Counted from the first letter of the stretch, positions 17,273 to 25,675 are shown. The stretch is 64,000 nucleotides of DNA from an uncultured Oscillospiraceae bacterium (GCA_934659425.1 CAKUHU010000008.1:1-64000), one strand, 5' to 3'. Program-made: numbers and translations. The notes: generated from the letters alone by a model not told the origin.

Positions 17273-19609
17273 ATGGCGGAAAAATGGAAAACCAGGGCGG
17301 CACGAGTGGGAGAAGAATTGACGGAGACCGGGCGAGTAGTGCTCCGCGCCCCCACTCTGGCCCGGGGAGCGGAGTGCGCCATGCGGTTTTTATTGGGGGC
17401 GGTCCTTGCGGGAGGAGAGCTTTTTGGCGGATATGCCCCCTTTGGGGTGGGGCTGGTAGCCTGTTCCGGCTCTGGGATGGACGGGCTGTGTGCCCTTTTG
17501 GGGGCGGCGATGGGCTATCTTTCCTTTCGGGGCTTTGTAGAGGGGCTGCGCTATGCGGCCGCCTGTGTGCTGGTGTTTTCGGTGGCGTTTGCTTTTTATG
17601 ATGTGAAATTTTATGCCAGGAGCTGGTTTATGCCCTTGGTGGCCGCGGCAATGGATGCAGTCACGGGGTTTGTCTATCTGAGTGACGCCGCCTGGCGCCC
17701 AGCCCAAGTGGCCTTTTTTGCCACGGAGGTGCTGTTGGCGGGAGCCTCCGCCTATTTCTACCGCCTGGCGTTTTCCCCGTGGAAGTCCAAACGGGAAGAT
17801 GCGCCGCTTACGGCCAGGCAGACGGTGAGCTTGTTTTTCCTGCTGGGCACGTTGCTGGTGGCCATGGCGGGGATCACATTCTTCGGGGGGCTGTCCCTGG
17901 GACGGGTGCTGGCAGTGCTGCTGGTGCTGGCGGCGGCCCACACCGGCGGCATGGGGCTGGGGGCCGCCGCCGGTGTGGCGGCCGGGATCGGCATGGATCT
18001 GGCGGCGACGGGGACGCCGTTTTACACTATGGCCTATGGATTTTCCGGACTGCTCACCGGTGCGGGATGGAAACAGGGAAGGCTTTTTGGCGCCATCACC
18101 TATGCCGTGACCAATGCAGTGGCGGTGCTGTGGACCTGGGATATGGAGCCCCGTATCTCCGGGCTTTATGAGGTGTTCATTGCCTCGGTGTTCTTTCTGC
18201 TTTTGCCAGAGGCGTGGCTGCGAAGGCTCTCCGCCATAGTGACCCATGAGAAGACGAGGGACACGGAGCGCCGGGCACTGGAGTATGTGCGGGAAAAGCT
18301 CTCCGACACGGCCAAGGCTTTCCGGAGCGTGCGGGACAGCCTGCGGGCGTCCTTCCCTGAGCGGGGATGGAATGACGAGGACCCTTCTGCGGTGTTTGAC
18401 CGGACGGCCGAGCGGGTGTGCCGGAAATGTGCGCTGCGGAATACCTGCTGGGAGCACGATTATGTCAGCACCTACAACGCCCTCAACGACGCCCTGCCCG
18501 CTATGCTGGAGCGGGGAAAAGGCGAGGCGGGGGATTTTCCGGCCTGGTTTTCCGGCCGGTGCATTCAGTTTTCCGCCTTTCTCCGAACTGCCAACGAGGA
18601 GGTGATGGGGCTGCGCTATCGGCGGCAGTATCAAAGCAGGCTCCGGGAGAGCCGAGGGGCGGTGTGCCGCCAATATGAGACCCTGGCAGATATTCTCTCT
18701 TTGGCCTCTGCTGAACTTTCCGCTGAGTTGGTCCCTGATCTCGTCCGGGAGAAGCGGCTTCGCCAGCACATCGCAGCCCTGGGAAAAGAGGGGGAGGGCA
18801 CCGTCTACTACGATGAGCAGGGCCACCTGCGGGCCGAGGTGACCGGAGAGAATCTGGAGGTGTTGGAAACCCCGGAGGAGCTGCGGAAGCTCTCCGAACT
18901 TATGGGCCAGCCCCTTCGGTATGCCGGACATGAGGCGGGGAGGTACACCTTCCTTCAGGCCGAGCCCTTGATGGCGGTAGCCGGGATCACCGCCCGCCGG
19001 CGGGAGGGGCAGCAGGAGAGCGGGGACACGGGCACCTGGTTTAAACGTCCTGACGGCAGCCTGTTCGTCCTCCTCTGTGACGGGATGGGGAGCGGCGCGG
19101 CGGCCCACTGGGAGAGCGCTCTGGCTGTGCGGCTTTTAGAGGAATTTCTCCGTTCGGGGATGGAGGCCCCCGCCGCTCTTCGAACGGTGAACTCCGCGCT
19201 GGCGCTGAAAAATGAGGAATCGGGGGCCTTCACCACGGTGGATCTGTTGCGGTTGGATCTGTTCACTGGAACGGGAGAGGTGTGCAAGCTGGGGGCGGCC
19301 CCCACTTATATCCGGCGGGGCGGCATGGTGAGCCGTCTCACCGGGGCGGCCCTGCCCGCCGGCCTCACCGATGGAGACGGAATGGGTCCCGATGTGACGG
19401 GTATCGCATTGGAGGCGGGAGACTGCGTCCTGCTGGTCAGCGATGGCGTGGCGGATCTGGGAGATGACCAGTGGGTGCGGGATCAGTTGGCCGCTTTTGA
19501 TGGGAAAAGCCCAAAGAATCTGGCGCAGAAGATCATGGAGGAGAGTGAAAGCCGTGTGGGAGCGGCGGACGATCGGACCGTGGTGGTGATCGGTCTGAAA
19601 AAACGATAA
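17273..19609 (+). CDS. spoIIE: Stage II sporulation protein E (membrane PP2C phosphatase)
   Basis: 778 residues, close to the family length. The N-terminal ~320 residues hold about ten membrane segments; a cytoplasmic linker with a Cys cluster (CRKCALRNTCWEHD, about 382-395) follows, and the C-terminal PPM/PP2C phosphatase shows LLCDGMGSGAAAHWESA (about 600-616) and LLVSDGVADLGDD (about 722-734). It localises to the polar septum and dephosphorylates SpoIIAA to activate sigma-F in the forespore. Convergent with the DUF815 gene across a shared terminator. Confidence 0.95.
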   Translation: MAEKWKTRAARVGEELTETGRVVLRAPTLARGAECAMRFLLGAVLAGGELFGGYAPFGVGLVACSGSGMDGLCALLGAAMGYLSFRGFVEGLRYAAACVLVFSVAFAFYDVKFYARSWFMPLVAAAMDAVTGFVYLSDAAWRPAQVAFFATEVLLAGASAYFYRLAFSPWKSKREDAPLTARQTVSLFFLLGTLLVAMAGITFFGGLSLGRVLAVLLVLAAAHTGGMGLGAAAGVAAGIGMDLAATGTPFYTMAYGFSGLLTGAGWKQGRLFGAITYAVTNAVAVLWTWDMEPRISGLYEVFIASVFFLLLPEAWLRRLSAIVTHEKTRDTERRALEYVREKLSDTAKAFRSVRDSLRASFPERGWNDEDPSAVFDRTAERVCRKCALRNTCWEHDYVSTYNALNDALPAMLERGKGEAGDFPAWFSGRCIQFSAFLRTANEEVMGLRYRRQYQSRLRESRGAVCRQYETLADILSLASAELSAELVPDLVREKRLRQHIAALGKEGEGTVYYDEQGHLRAEVTGENLEVLETPEELRKLSELMGQPLRYAGHEAGRYTFLQAEPLMAVAGITARRREGQQESGDTGTWFKRPDGSLFVLLCDGMGSGAAAHWESALAVRLLEEFLRSGMEAPAALRTVNSALALKNEESGAFTTVDLLRLDLFTGTGEVCKLGAAPTYIRRGGMVSRLTGAALPAGLTDGDGMGPDVTGIALEAGDCVLLVSDGVADLGDDQWVRDQLAAFDGKSPKNLAQKIMEESESRVGAADDRTVVVIGLKKR

Positions 19610-19656
19610 AAACCCCTTTTTGGGGCGGCTTTAAGCCGCCCCAAAAAGGGGTTTTT
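19608..19656. terminator. Bidirectional terminator between spoIIE and the DUF815 gene
   Basis: Very long near-perfect hairpin: AAAAACCCC...GGGGTTTTT outer arms and GGGGCGGCTT / AAGCCGCCCC inner arms, giving T-runs in both directions. Confidence 0.9.
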
Positions 19657-19664
19657 CACACGCT

Positions 19665-20867
19665 TTACCGCTCCAAACTGGCGACGAACTGCTGAGCGGT
19701 GCGGGGAGAGCGGCCGGGGTGACGGACATCCCATCGAACAGCCCGGGCATGGAGTTCCTCCTTGGAGAGCCTGACGCCCTCTTTTTCGGCCAGGTGCTCT
19801 ACCAGTTCCAGATATTCCTGCATGGCGAGACCCAGATAGCAGATGCGCAGGCCGAACCGGTCGGCCAGGGCGGTTTTCTCCTGGATGGTCTCATCCCGAT
19901 CCACCTCGTCGCCAGCCCGGTCGGAGAAGGTCTGCCGGACCAGGTTGCGGCGGTTGGAGGTGGCATAAATGGTCACATTGGCGGGCCGGGGCTCCAGCCC
20001 CCCCTCCAAAATGGTCTTGAGTACGCCGTAGGTCCGGTCATCCTGATCGAAGGCCAAATCATCGATAAAGAGGATGAATTTCTGGCGTAGTCCGAACAGG
20101 GAGCGAATGAGCTGAGGCATCTGGTGGACACTGTTCTTCTCGATCTCAATGAGCCGAAGATCCTCGGCATCGGGGAGGGAGAGCAGGGATTTGACGGTGG
20201 CCGATTTGCCGGTGCCGCTCTCTCCGTACAGGAGGACGTTGTTGACCAACCGCCCCGACAGAAGGGCCCGGGTGTTTTCCTCCACTTGGGAGCGCTGCAT
20301 ACGGTAGCCGATCAGGGTGTCCGGGGCGGGGATGTCTGGGGCGGGAACAGGCAGAAGCCGTCCATTTTCCCACAAAAAGGCCCGGTGACGGGCGAAGGGG
20401 CCGGCGCCGTGATCACGGTACCACGCCTTGAGTCCCTCAAAGGAGAGGGGAGAGGCCGGGCAGCTCCAGAGGGGCAGTCCCTCCGCTGCGGCCCGGGCGT
20501 CGGGGAACAGCAGGCCAGCCAAGAGCTCCCGCAGGGCGGCGCTGTCCAGCTCTGCCAAATCGGACAGGACTTCCACATCCCGGCGGGCACGCTCCTCCAT
20601 ATGGGGGACGACTTCCCCCTTTGCTGCGGCATGGGGCCAGGGAGCGTCAGAATAGCGGAGCTGATTTGACAGCCAGCGCCCCAAGGAGTCAAAGCCCGCC
20701 TGGTCCAGGCGGAAGACGAGCTCAGCCCAGGAGTCGAGAGCCTGTTCGCCCAGGTTTTGATTCAAATGTGAGAGTAAGTCCAGTGCCGCCGACAATACCG
20801 GCTCATCCAAAAGCGCCCGGTAAGCAGTCAAGCTTTTCAGACGGTAATATAAGATGTCCAATTCCAT
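19665..20867 (-). CDS. DUF815 family AAA+ ATPase
   Basis: 400 residues. The N-terminal ~190 residues are helical and without known motif; the C-terminal ATPase domain has Walker A GESGTGKSATVKSL (about 214-227), Walker B FILFIDDLAFD (about 262-272) and a sensor-1 region IYATSNRRNL. The family (DUF815) is widespread in bacteria and has no assigned substrate. A good promoter lies directly upstream. It is convergent with spoIIE; co-occurrence with sporulation is not proof of a role in it. Confidence 0.85.
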   Translation of the reverse strand: MELDILYYRLKSLTAYRALLDEPVLSAALDLLSHLNQNLGEQALDSWAELVFRLDQAGFDSLGRWLSNQLRYSDAPWPHAAAKGEVVPHMEERARRDVEVLSDLAELDSAALRELLAGLLFPDARAAAEGLPLWSCPASPLSFEGLKAWYRDHGAGPFARHRAFLWENGRLLPVPAPDIPAPDTLIGYRMQRSQVEENTRALLSGRLVNNVLLYGESGTGKSATVKSLLSLPDAEDLRLIEIEKNSVHQMPQLIRSLFGLRQKFILFIDDLAFDQDDRTYGVLKTILEGGLEPRPANVTIYATSNRRNLVRQTFSDRAGDEVDRDETIQEKTALADRFGLRICYLGLAMQEYLELVEHLAEKEGVRLSKEELHARAVRWDVRHPGRSPRTAQQFVASLER

Positions 20868-20901
20868 AAAAGCGCCCTCCCTCTTGTGTTCTCATTTTTC
20901 T

Positions 20902-20930
20902 ATCATAAAATTTTCTGCTGCCGCTGTCAA
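20902..20930 (-). promoter_or_regulatory. Proximal promoter of the DUF815 gene
   Basis: Minus strand -35 TTGACA (20925-20930), 17-base spacer, -10 TATGAT (20902-20907), about 35 bases from the start codon. Confidence 0.75.
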
Positions 20931-20950
20931 TGAAAACTGCCCTTGTACCC

Positions 20951-20980
20951 TCAGCAGCCGTGGATCAGGATCTTTTCCAT
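20951..20980 (-). CDS. Nine-codon ORF MEKILIHGC, DapB-like stub or leader peptide
   Basis: ATG at 20980 preceded at a good distance by GGAGAGGAG; the nine codons end in TGA at 20951-20953. The peptide matches the N-terminus common in clostridial dihydrodipicolinate reductase (DapB, ILIHGCNGxMG). It has its own upstream promoter (21021-21049) and lies 84 bases before the DUF815 start. Either a remnant of a deleted dapB gene or a true leader peptide. Too short to classify. Confidence 0.35.
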   Translation of the reverse strand: MEKILIHGC

Positions 20981-21020
20981 CAGGAATCTCCTCTCCGCCA
21001 TTCCATCTGCTGCCAGCTTC

Positions 21021-21049
21021 ATGATAGCATAGCCGTTTTCCCGTGTCCA
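21021..21049 (-). promoter_or_regulatory. Distal promoter upstream of the MEKILIHGC stub
   Basis: Minus strand -35 TGGACA (21044-21049), 17-base spacer, -10 TATCAT (21021-21026). It would read the stub and then the DUF815 gene. Confidence 0.55.
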
Positions 21050-21156
21050 TAAAGGCGGCAGATGAGAACGGAATGAGGGCACGGAACGCATGGAAGGGGG
21101 AGACGATAAGAGGTGTCTGCCCAGAGCACTGTGCCGTTGCTCGTCCATTCCCGCTC

Positions 21157-21290
21157 TTGCCACCTTTGTGCGACTGGGTTATAATAAAAATGAAAAAAAT
21201 TGCTGTCCATACGCTGCGCAGTTCTCTGAAAAGGGCGGCCGCGGGAGGCGCAGGCGGAGAGGAAAGGCGGGACTGAGCTGAGCCTGCGCC
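21157..21290 (+). promoter_or_regulatory. Promoter and structured leader of the KDG/KDPG operon
   Basis: -35 TTGCCA (21157-21162), 17-base spacer, -10 TATAAT (21180-21185). The ~200-base leader contains a 9-bp stem GGCGCAGGC / GCCTGCGCC (21247-21255 / 21282-21290). No known riboswitch consensus was recognised. The stretch between here and the DUF815 promoter shows no gene besides the stub. Confidence 0.6.
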
Positions 21291-21389
21291 GGAGGGACAG
21301 CCCTATGGCAATGGGGGCAGACTCCCCTTGTCCGGTATTTGGAGAGCAGCGGGAAAAGGGTTTGAAGAGATAGAAGGGAGAGGAAAAGC

Positions 21390-21755
21390 ATGGAGGCGGA
21401 AGGCAGGGAATTGGGCTTTGAGTTGGTCCACATCGGGATCAATCAGCCGAATGATGCAGAGGCTCGGCGAACGGTGGAGACGCTGTGTACCCTCTTTGGC
21501 TTTCAAAGCAGGGAGGCAGATACCAGCTTTTTTGTCAATGAACAATTTGAGATCATGAAATTTCCTTATCTGGGTGAGTTGGGCCATGTGGCCATTGGCA
21601 CCAATGACGTGGAGAGGGCGGTAGAATATCTCCAGGGGAAGGGCGTAGAGTTTGACGCGTCCACTGCCGGCACAGGTGCGGATGGGAAGCTGCGGATTAT
21701 CTATTTTGCGCGGGACATCGCAGGCTTCCGTTTCCATTTGACCCGGAAAGGGTAG
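21390..21755 (+). CDS. VOC-superfamily (glyoxalase-like) small protein
   Basis: 121 residues in a single vicinal-oxygen-chelate unit: FELVHIGINQPN at the N-terminus, a central GHVAIGTNDVERAVEYLQGKG and a C-terminal IAGFRFHLTRKG. Compared with true glyoxalases the second half is short, and metal ligands cannot be placed with certainty. It is the first gene of an operon with KDG kinase and KDPG aldolase, so it probably acts on a keto-sugar-acid intermediate or on a byproduct of it; this is inference from neighbours. Confidence 0.75.
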   Translation: MEAEGRELGFELVHIGINQPNDAEARRTVETLCTLFGFQSREADTSFFVNEQFEIMKFPYLGELGHVAIGTNDVERAVEYLQGKGVEFDASTAGTGADGKLRIIYFARDIAGFRFHLTRKG

Positions 21756-21776
21756 GAGAGGAGGCCGGCAAAAGAG

Positions 21777-22736
21777 ATGGAGCCGAAACGGGTTTTGACC
21801 ATGGGCGAGCCCATGGGACTCTTCATTGCTCAAGAGGAGGGCAAGTTAGAGGATGTAAAGCAGTTTATTACTTCCGTGGCAGGGGCCGAATTTAATGTAG
21901 CGGTGGGCTTGACCAGGCTGGGACACACGGTGGGATATTACACCAAGCTGGGAGAAGACCCCTTTGGCCGTAAGATCGTCAAGTGTATGGAGGGAAACGG
22001 CATAGACACCTCCCTGACCCAAATCGAGCCAGGCCAGCACACTGGGTTTATGTTCAAGGGAAAAACCAGCCAGGGAGATCCGGACGTCTACTATTTCCGA
22101 AAAGGCTCGGCGGCGTCTGCCATTTCCCCGGATGATGTAAAGAACATCGACCTGAGTCAATGGGATGCCATCCACCTCTCGGGGATCCTACCGGCCGTCT
22201 CAGAGAGGGCACTGGCCGCCACCCATTTTTTGATGGATGAGGCCCGGAGGGCAGGGCTCACGATCTTCTTTGACCCCAACCTGCGGCCCACCCTTTGGCC
22301 CAGCAGGGAAAAAATGGTGGAGGAGATCAATGGCCTGGCAGCCAAGGCAGACTATGTCCTCCCGGGAGAAAATGAGGGACTGATCCTCTGCGGCAGCAAG
22401 GAGCCAGAGGTCATAGGAGAATTTTATCTGAAATTGGGCGTAAAGGCGGTCATAGTAAAGACAGGCGCCGATGGAGCGCAGACCTTTACCCGGGAGGACT
22501 CCTTCCGGACACCGGCCTATCCCCCAAAAGAGATCGTAGATACCGTGGGCGCCGGCGACGGGTTTGCCTGCGGCATCATCAGCGGCGTTCTGGAGGGACT
22601 TCCACTGCAGGAGGCGGTCCAAAGGGGGAGTGCCATCGGCACTATCCAGATCATGCATGTCAGTGATAATGAGGGGCTTCCCACCCGGGATGAACTGGCA
22701 GCCTTTATGGAACAAAATAGGCAAAAGGGGTGCTGA
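21777..22736 (+). CDS. kdgK: PfkB family sugar kinase, probable 2-dehydro-3-deoxygluconate kinase
   Basis: 319 residues. The ribokinase fold shows AGAEFNVAVGLTRLGH (about 37-52), the G-rich PfkB signature 1, and the C-terminal signature 2 DTVGAGDGFACGI (about 253-265) with the catalytic Asp. It phosphorylates KDG to KDPG at the expense of ATP. The stop codon is 4 bases before the ATG of the aldolase, typical of coupled expression. Confidence 0.88.
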   Translation: MEPKRVLTMGEPMGLFIAQEEGKLEDVKQFITSVAGAEFNVAVGLTRLGHTVGYYTKLGEDPFGRKIVKCMEGNGIDTSLTQIEPGQHTGFMFKGKTSQGDPDVYYFRKGSAASAISPDDVKNIDLSQWDAIHLSGILPAVSERALAATHFLMDEARRAGLTIFFDPNLRPTLWPSREKMVEEINGLAAKADYVLPGENEGLILCGSKEPEVIGEFYLKLGVKAVIVKTGADGAQTFTREDSFRTPAYPPKEIVDTVGAGDGFACGIISGVLEGLPLQEAVQRGSAIGTIQIMHVSDNEGLPTRDELAAFMEQNRQKGC

Positions 22737-22740
22737 AGGG

Positions 22741-23385
22741 ATGGATTTGGAGCAGATGCTTTATCAAGTGGGTGTCGTGCCTGTCATTAAGATGGACAGC
22801 GTGGAGCACGCTGTCCCGCTGGCCAGGGCGCTGGCCAGCGGCGGCCTGGCTGCGGCGGAGATCACCTTTCGCTCAGCGGCAGCCTCCGGGGCGATTCGCG
22901 CCATCGCCCGGGAGGTGCCGGAGCTGTTTGTCTGTGCCGGGACAGTGCTGACGCCGGAGACGGCGCGGGAGGCGGTCCAGGCCGGAGCCCAGGCGGTCAT
23001 CAGTCCGGGGTTGAATTTAGAGACTGTGCGCTGGTGTGTCAGCCGCTCTGTCCCCGTCATCCCCGGCACTGCCACCCCCTCTGAGGTGGAGATGTGCATG
23101 CGGGAGGGGCTGGGGCTTGTAAAGCTTTTCCCCGCTGAGGTGGTGGGAGGCATCGCCATGCTGAAGGCCCTGGCTGGACCCTATGCTGATATGAAATTTA
23201 TGCCCACCGGCGGAGTGAAGCCGGGCAATGTGAAAGAGTATCTGTCTCAAGGGAATGTGACAGCCTGCGGCGGGACCTGGATCGTGCCCGGAGAGCTGCT
23301 GGAGGCGGGCAAGTTTGACGAAATCGAAAGGCTGGCCCGGGAAGCTGCCCAGCTCCGGGATCAGGTGAGAGGGCAAGGACGTTAA
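22741..23385 (+). CDS. kdgA: Bifunctional 4-hydroxy-2-oxoglutarate / KDPG aldolase
   Basis: 214 residues of the class I Eda/KdgA family: PVIKMDSVEHAVPLA at the N-terminus, AAEITFRS (catalytic Glu region), VCAGTVLTPETA, and GLVKLFPAEVVGG with the Schiff-base lysine. It splits KDPG into pyruvate and glyceraldehyde-3-phosphate. The ATG at 22741 is chosen over upstream in-frame codons because it directly follows the kinase stop and gives the family N-terminus. Confidence 0.93.
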   Translation: MDLEQMLYQVGVVPVIKMDSVEHAVPLARALASGGLAAAEITFRSAAASGAIRAIAREVPELFVCAGTVLTPETAREAVQAGAQAVISPGLNLETVRWCVSRSVPVIPGTATPSEVEMCMREGLGLVKLFPAEVVGGIAMLKALAGPYADMKFMPTGGVKPGNVKEYLSQGNVTACGGTWIVPGELLEAGKFDEIERLAREAAQLRDQVRGQGR

Positions 23386-23420
23386 AATGCTGGGTCATGG
23401 TCCCAGCTGCAATATAGAAA

Positions 23421-23463
23421 TCCCCCCGCAGGAGACGACGGCGTCCTCTGCGGGGGGATATTT
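23421..23463 (+). terminator. Terminator of the KDG/KDPG operon
   Basis: 17-bp arms (23421-23437 / 23442-23458) with one mismatch pair and a following T-rich tract. Confidence 0.85.
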
Positions 23464-23464
23464 T

Positions 23465-23765
23465 TCAAGCTGCCAGAAGCGCGGAAAAAAGAACGTAGAC
23501 CCAGTGGGCAAAGGTGCCTGCGCACAAGCCGCCGATGGCGCCGGCCAAAACCGCACCTCCCATGATATAAAATACCGTATTGAGCAGCAGGTCAAAGCGT
23601 GTTTTCATCATGGTGTTGAGCAGATTGACAAGCCCTATTTTACTGCCGAATAAGCCGAAGATCAGGAAAAAAGCCGAGAAATACGAAGGCCTCCAGGCTG
23701 ACTGCGTTCTTTTCCCGAACAGCCTGTGCCTCCCCTTGGATAACGGGTTCTGTTGGCTGATCCGT
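23465..23765 (-). pseudogene. Small nucleoside-recognition-like membrane protein gene (CD0519/CD1768-like N-terminal part), start lost and frameshifted
   Basis: Minus strand. Two frames joined give QPTEPVIQGE..., then KNAVSLEAFVFLGFF, shift at a T6 run, then LIFGLFGSKIGLVNLLNTMM, LLLNTVFYIMGGAVLAGAIGG and a stop at 23465. This matches the first ~90 residues of clostridial CD0519/CD1768-type membrane proteins, which normally continue for ~350 residues. Deleting one T restores the frame: the 301-base span is 3n+1. The expected start is ACG (23763-23765) behind a GGGGGA motif, suggesting a mutated ATG. Possibly a genuine short paralogue of about 99 residues before decay. Confidence 0.5.
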
Positions 23766-24020
23766 GAGGAAATTTTCCCCCAATCTGTTTTTAGACTATT
23801 TTATAAAGCAATATCTATTGTGCCGGAAAAGCGGAAAAGTTTCAACCGGCAATTCTCCAAAGTGAAAGTGAAAATTTTGATCCGGCGGAAACGGTGAGAT
23901 ATTCCTCCTCTGCGCCGGCAGATAAAATAAAGGCGGTGGATGGGCGTTATCGCCGCTGGCCCATGTGCAGTATGAGAGGGGGGAGGCCAAGGGCCTATGC
24001 CGTGACCGGGTTGTTTTTGC
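23766..24020. other. Intergenic stretch without recognised gene
   Basis: No convincing coding frame, hairpin terminator or known RNA was seen between the broken membrane protein gene and the nuclease gene. Confidence 0.5.
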
Positions 24021-24920
24021 TTAAGGTTTGCATTGTCCGCAGGGGTCATATCCTGCCTGGATCAGCTCTTCCCGGGTGCCAACGTAATCCTGGCGGTTGG
24101 CCTCGCTCATGGAGGACGCTCCGGAACAGGTTGGCAGGTGGAATTTGTGAGAGCTGATATTGAGAACGTAGACACATTCTTCCAGTGTTTCCTCCGATGG
24201 GGCCTCTCCGGTTTCAGGAGTAAGGATGCCGTCCCCGGCCGGGGGTTCGCCGTCAACCCAGCTTTCCCCGGTGGCGTAGTCAATGGTGACGCCGGGCTGG
24301 ACATTGTATGCGTAGATATGAAAACAGATCCCCTCTCCTTCATCCTCGACTGACCACGCCTCCATCTCTACGCCCCGGGCCAGCAGGTCATCTCCGTCAA
24401 AAATGGGAGTCACCCGGTAAAGGACGTGGTTGCCCGTCTCCTTTACATAGTCGGCCACCTGGTTTTCAAAGGGGAGCATCCCAGTCACGTTAAGATAGCG
24501 GGTTCCCGTGATGAGATTGAGTTCGTTGGCATTTTCAGCGGTGAGCTGATAGCCGATGAGATGACAGCGGTTATAGAGATATTTGCCGTCAACAAAATCG
24601 TATTTTACAGTGTGCCACCCAGAAGGTTTTACCTGCCCGATGGAGCCACGTTCCTGCGTGGGCATGGTTTCGATCCCGACATTTGCGTAGGCCTCCCCGC
24701 ACCGGCCGAAGTAGTCAAGCTGGCTGTAGCGCTCAAAGGAGACGGAGTTTTTATCTTTATCAGGGAAGTTGGGCTGGTTGTCGTTCAGTACGACGTAGGG
24801 CTCCTCTGCGTAATCAGGCAGCTCCGTCAAGGTGTAGGATACGTCGGTCTGAGAGACGCTCTGGCAGCCGGAGAGAAGACAAAGGGACAGCAGGAGGGAA
24901 AAAAGATGGCGGATGGTCAT
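24021..24920 (-). CDS. Secreted lipoprotein DNA/RNA non-specific endonuclease
   Basis: 299 residues. A signal peptide with lipobox LLSGC (Cys19) marks it as a lipoprotein outside the membrane. The nuclease core contains YNRCHLIGYQL (NRCH at 117-120, in the position of the DRGH catalytic motif of NucA/NUC1 nucleases), followed by NLITGTRYLNV and MLPFENQVADYV, the metal-ligand region. The C-terminus has the small Cys/His module HKFHLPTCSGA...CGQC, a common extra domain on secreted nucleases and Ada-like proteins. Probably takes part in DNA uptake or nutrient scavenging. Confidence 0.85.
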   Translation of the reverse strand: MTIRHLFSLLLSLCLLSGCQSVSQTDVSYTLTELPDYAEEPYVVLNDNQPNFPDKDKNSVSFERYSQLDYFGRCGEAYANVGIETMPTQERGSIGQVKPSGWHTVKYDFVDGKYLYNRCHLIGYQLTAENANELNLITGTRYLNVTGMLPFENQVADYVKETGNHVLYRVTPIFDGDDLLARGVEMEAWSVEDEGEGICFHIYAYNVQPGVTIDYATGESWVDGEPPAGDGILTPETGEAPSEETLEECVYVLNISSHKFHLPTCSGASSMSEANRQDYVGTREELIQAGYDPCGQCKP

Positions 24921-24956
24921 AGCATGTTTCCTTTCCGAGTGAAGTGAATAGAGGCT

Positions 24957-24978
24957 ATTATACTACATTCGACTCGAA
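24957..24978 (-). promoter_or_regulatory. -10 element and palindrome upstream of the nuclease gene
   Basis: Minus-strand -10 TATAAT (24957-24962) without a convincing -35; instead the perfect palindrome TTCGA-C-TCGAA (24968-24978) occupies the spacer, which may be a regulator site. Confidence 0.45.
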
Positions 24979-25061
24979 ATAGCATGCCATAGAGCCAAAT
25001 AGAAGCAGACGGGATGGGGAAATTTTTTTGTCCTTTCCAAATGATACCTGGAAAAAGCTCT

Positions 25062-25090
25062 GTATAGGGAAAAGGAACCTGCGGATACTA
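25062..25090 (+). promoter_or_regulatory. Candidate forespore (sigma-G/F-type) promoter of spoVT
   Basis: -35 GTATA (25062-25066), 17-base spacer, -10 GATACTA (25084-25090), 35 bases before the spoVT start. It fits the sigma-G pattern gHATR / CATNNTA except for one base. In Bacillus spoVT belongs to the sigma-G regulon. Confidence 0.5.
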
Positions 25091-25124
25091 AGGTTTGTCA
25101 ATAAAACCGCAGGAGGAGAGAGAA

Positions 25125-25667
25125 ATGAAAGCGACCGGAATCGTGCGGAGGATCGACGACCTGGGACGGGTAGTCATCCCCAAGGAGATTCGACGTACTA
25201 TGCGTATCCGCGAGGGCGACCCGCTGGAGATATACACTGATAAAGACGGTGAGGTCATCTTCAAAAAGTATTCCCTGATGGGCGGGTTGTCCGATTTCGC
25301 GTCCCAGATGTGTGAGACGCTGAACAAGACTACTGGCCGTGTGGCAGTCATCACAGACCGGGATTCCTGCATTGCTGTTGCTGGAGCACCCCGGAGGGAT
25401 TTGGTGGATAAACGGCTGAGTGAACGGATGGAGTCAGTGCTGGAAGGGCGGAAGATCTACCAATACCAAACCGGCGACACCCCCATGCTGATCAGCGAGG
25501 AGGGCGGGAAATTTTTTGCATCCTGTGCCGCCCCCATTTTGGCGGAGGGGGACGTGCTGGGCTGCGTTCTCTTTGCCGGTGAGGAGGGGCAGATCAGCAG
25601 CGGAGAGACAGAGTACAAGCTGCTGCAGACAATGTCTGGCTTCTTGGGCCGGCACATGGAGGGCTGA
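25125..25667 (+). CDS. spoVT: Stage V sporulation protein T (AbrB-GAF regulator)
   Basis: 180 residues from ATG 25125 behind AGGAGGAG. The N-terminal AbrB swapped-hairpin DNA-binding domain reads GIVRRIDDLGRVVIPKEIRRTM; the C-terminal ~120 residues are the GAF domain typical of SpoVT. It tunes forespore gene expression, spore coat/cortex formation and germination. Monocistronic with a terminator. Confidence 0.95.
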   Translation: MKATGIVRRIDDLGRVVIPKEIRRTMRIREGDPLEIYTDKDGEVIFKKYSLMGGLSDFASQMCETLNKTTGRVAVITDRDSCIAVAGAPRRDLVDKRLSERMESVLEGRKIYQYQTGDTPMLISEEGGKFFASCAAPILAEGDVLGCVLFAGEEGQISSGETEYKLLQTMSGFLGRHMEG

Positions 25668-25675
25668 GGATGTAA

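Noticed and set aside
17390-19108. Long minus-strand open frame opposite spoIIE
   Set aside because: Antisense shadow; Pro/Arg-rich, no RBS or motif.
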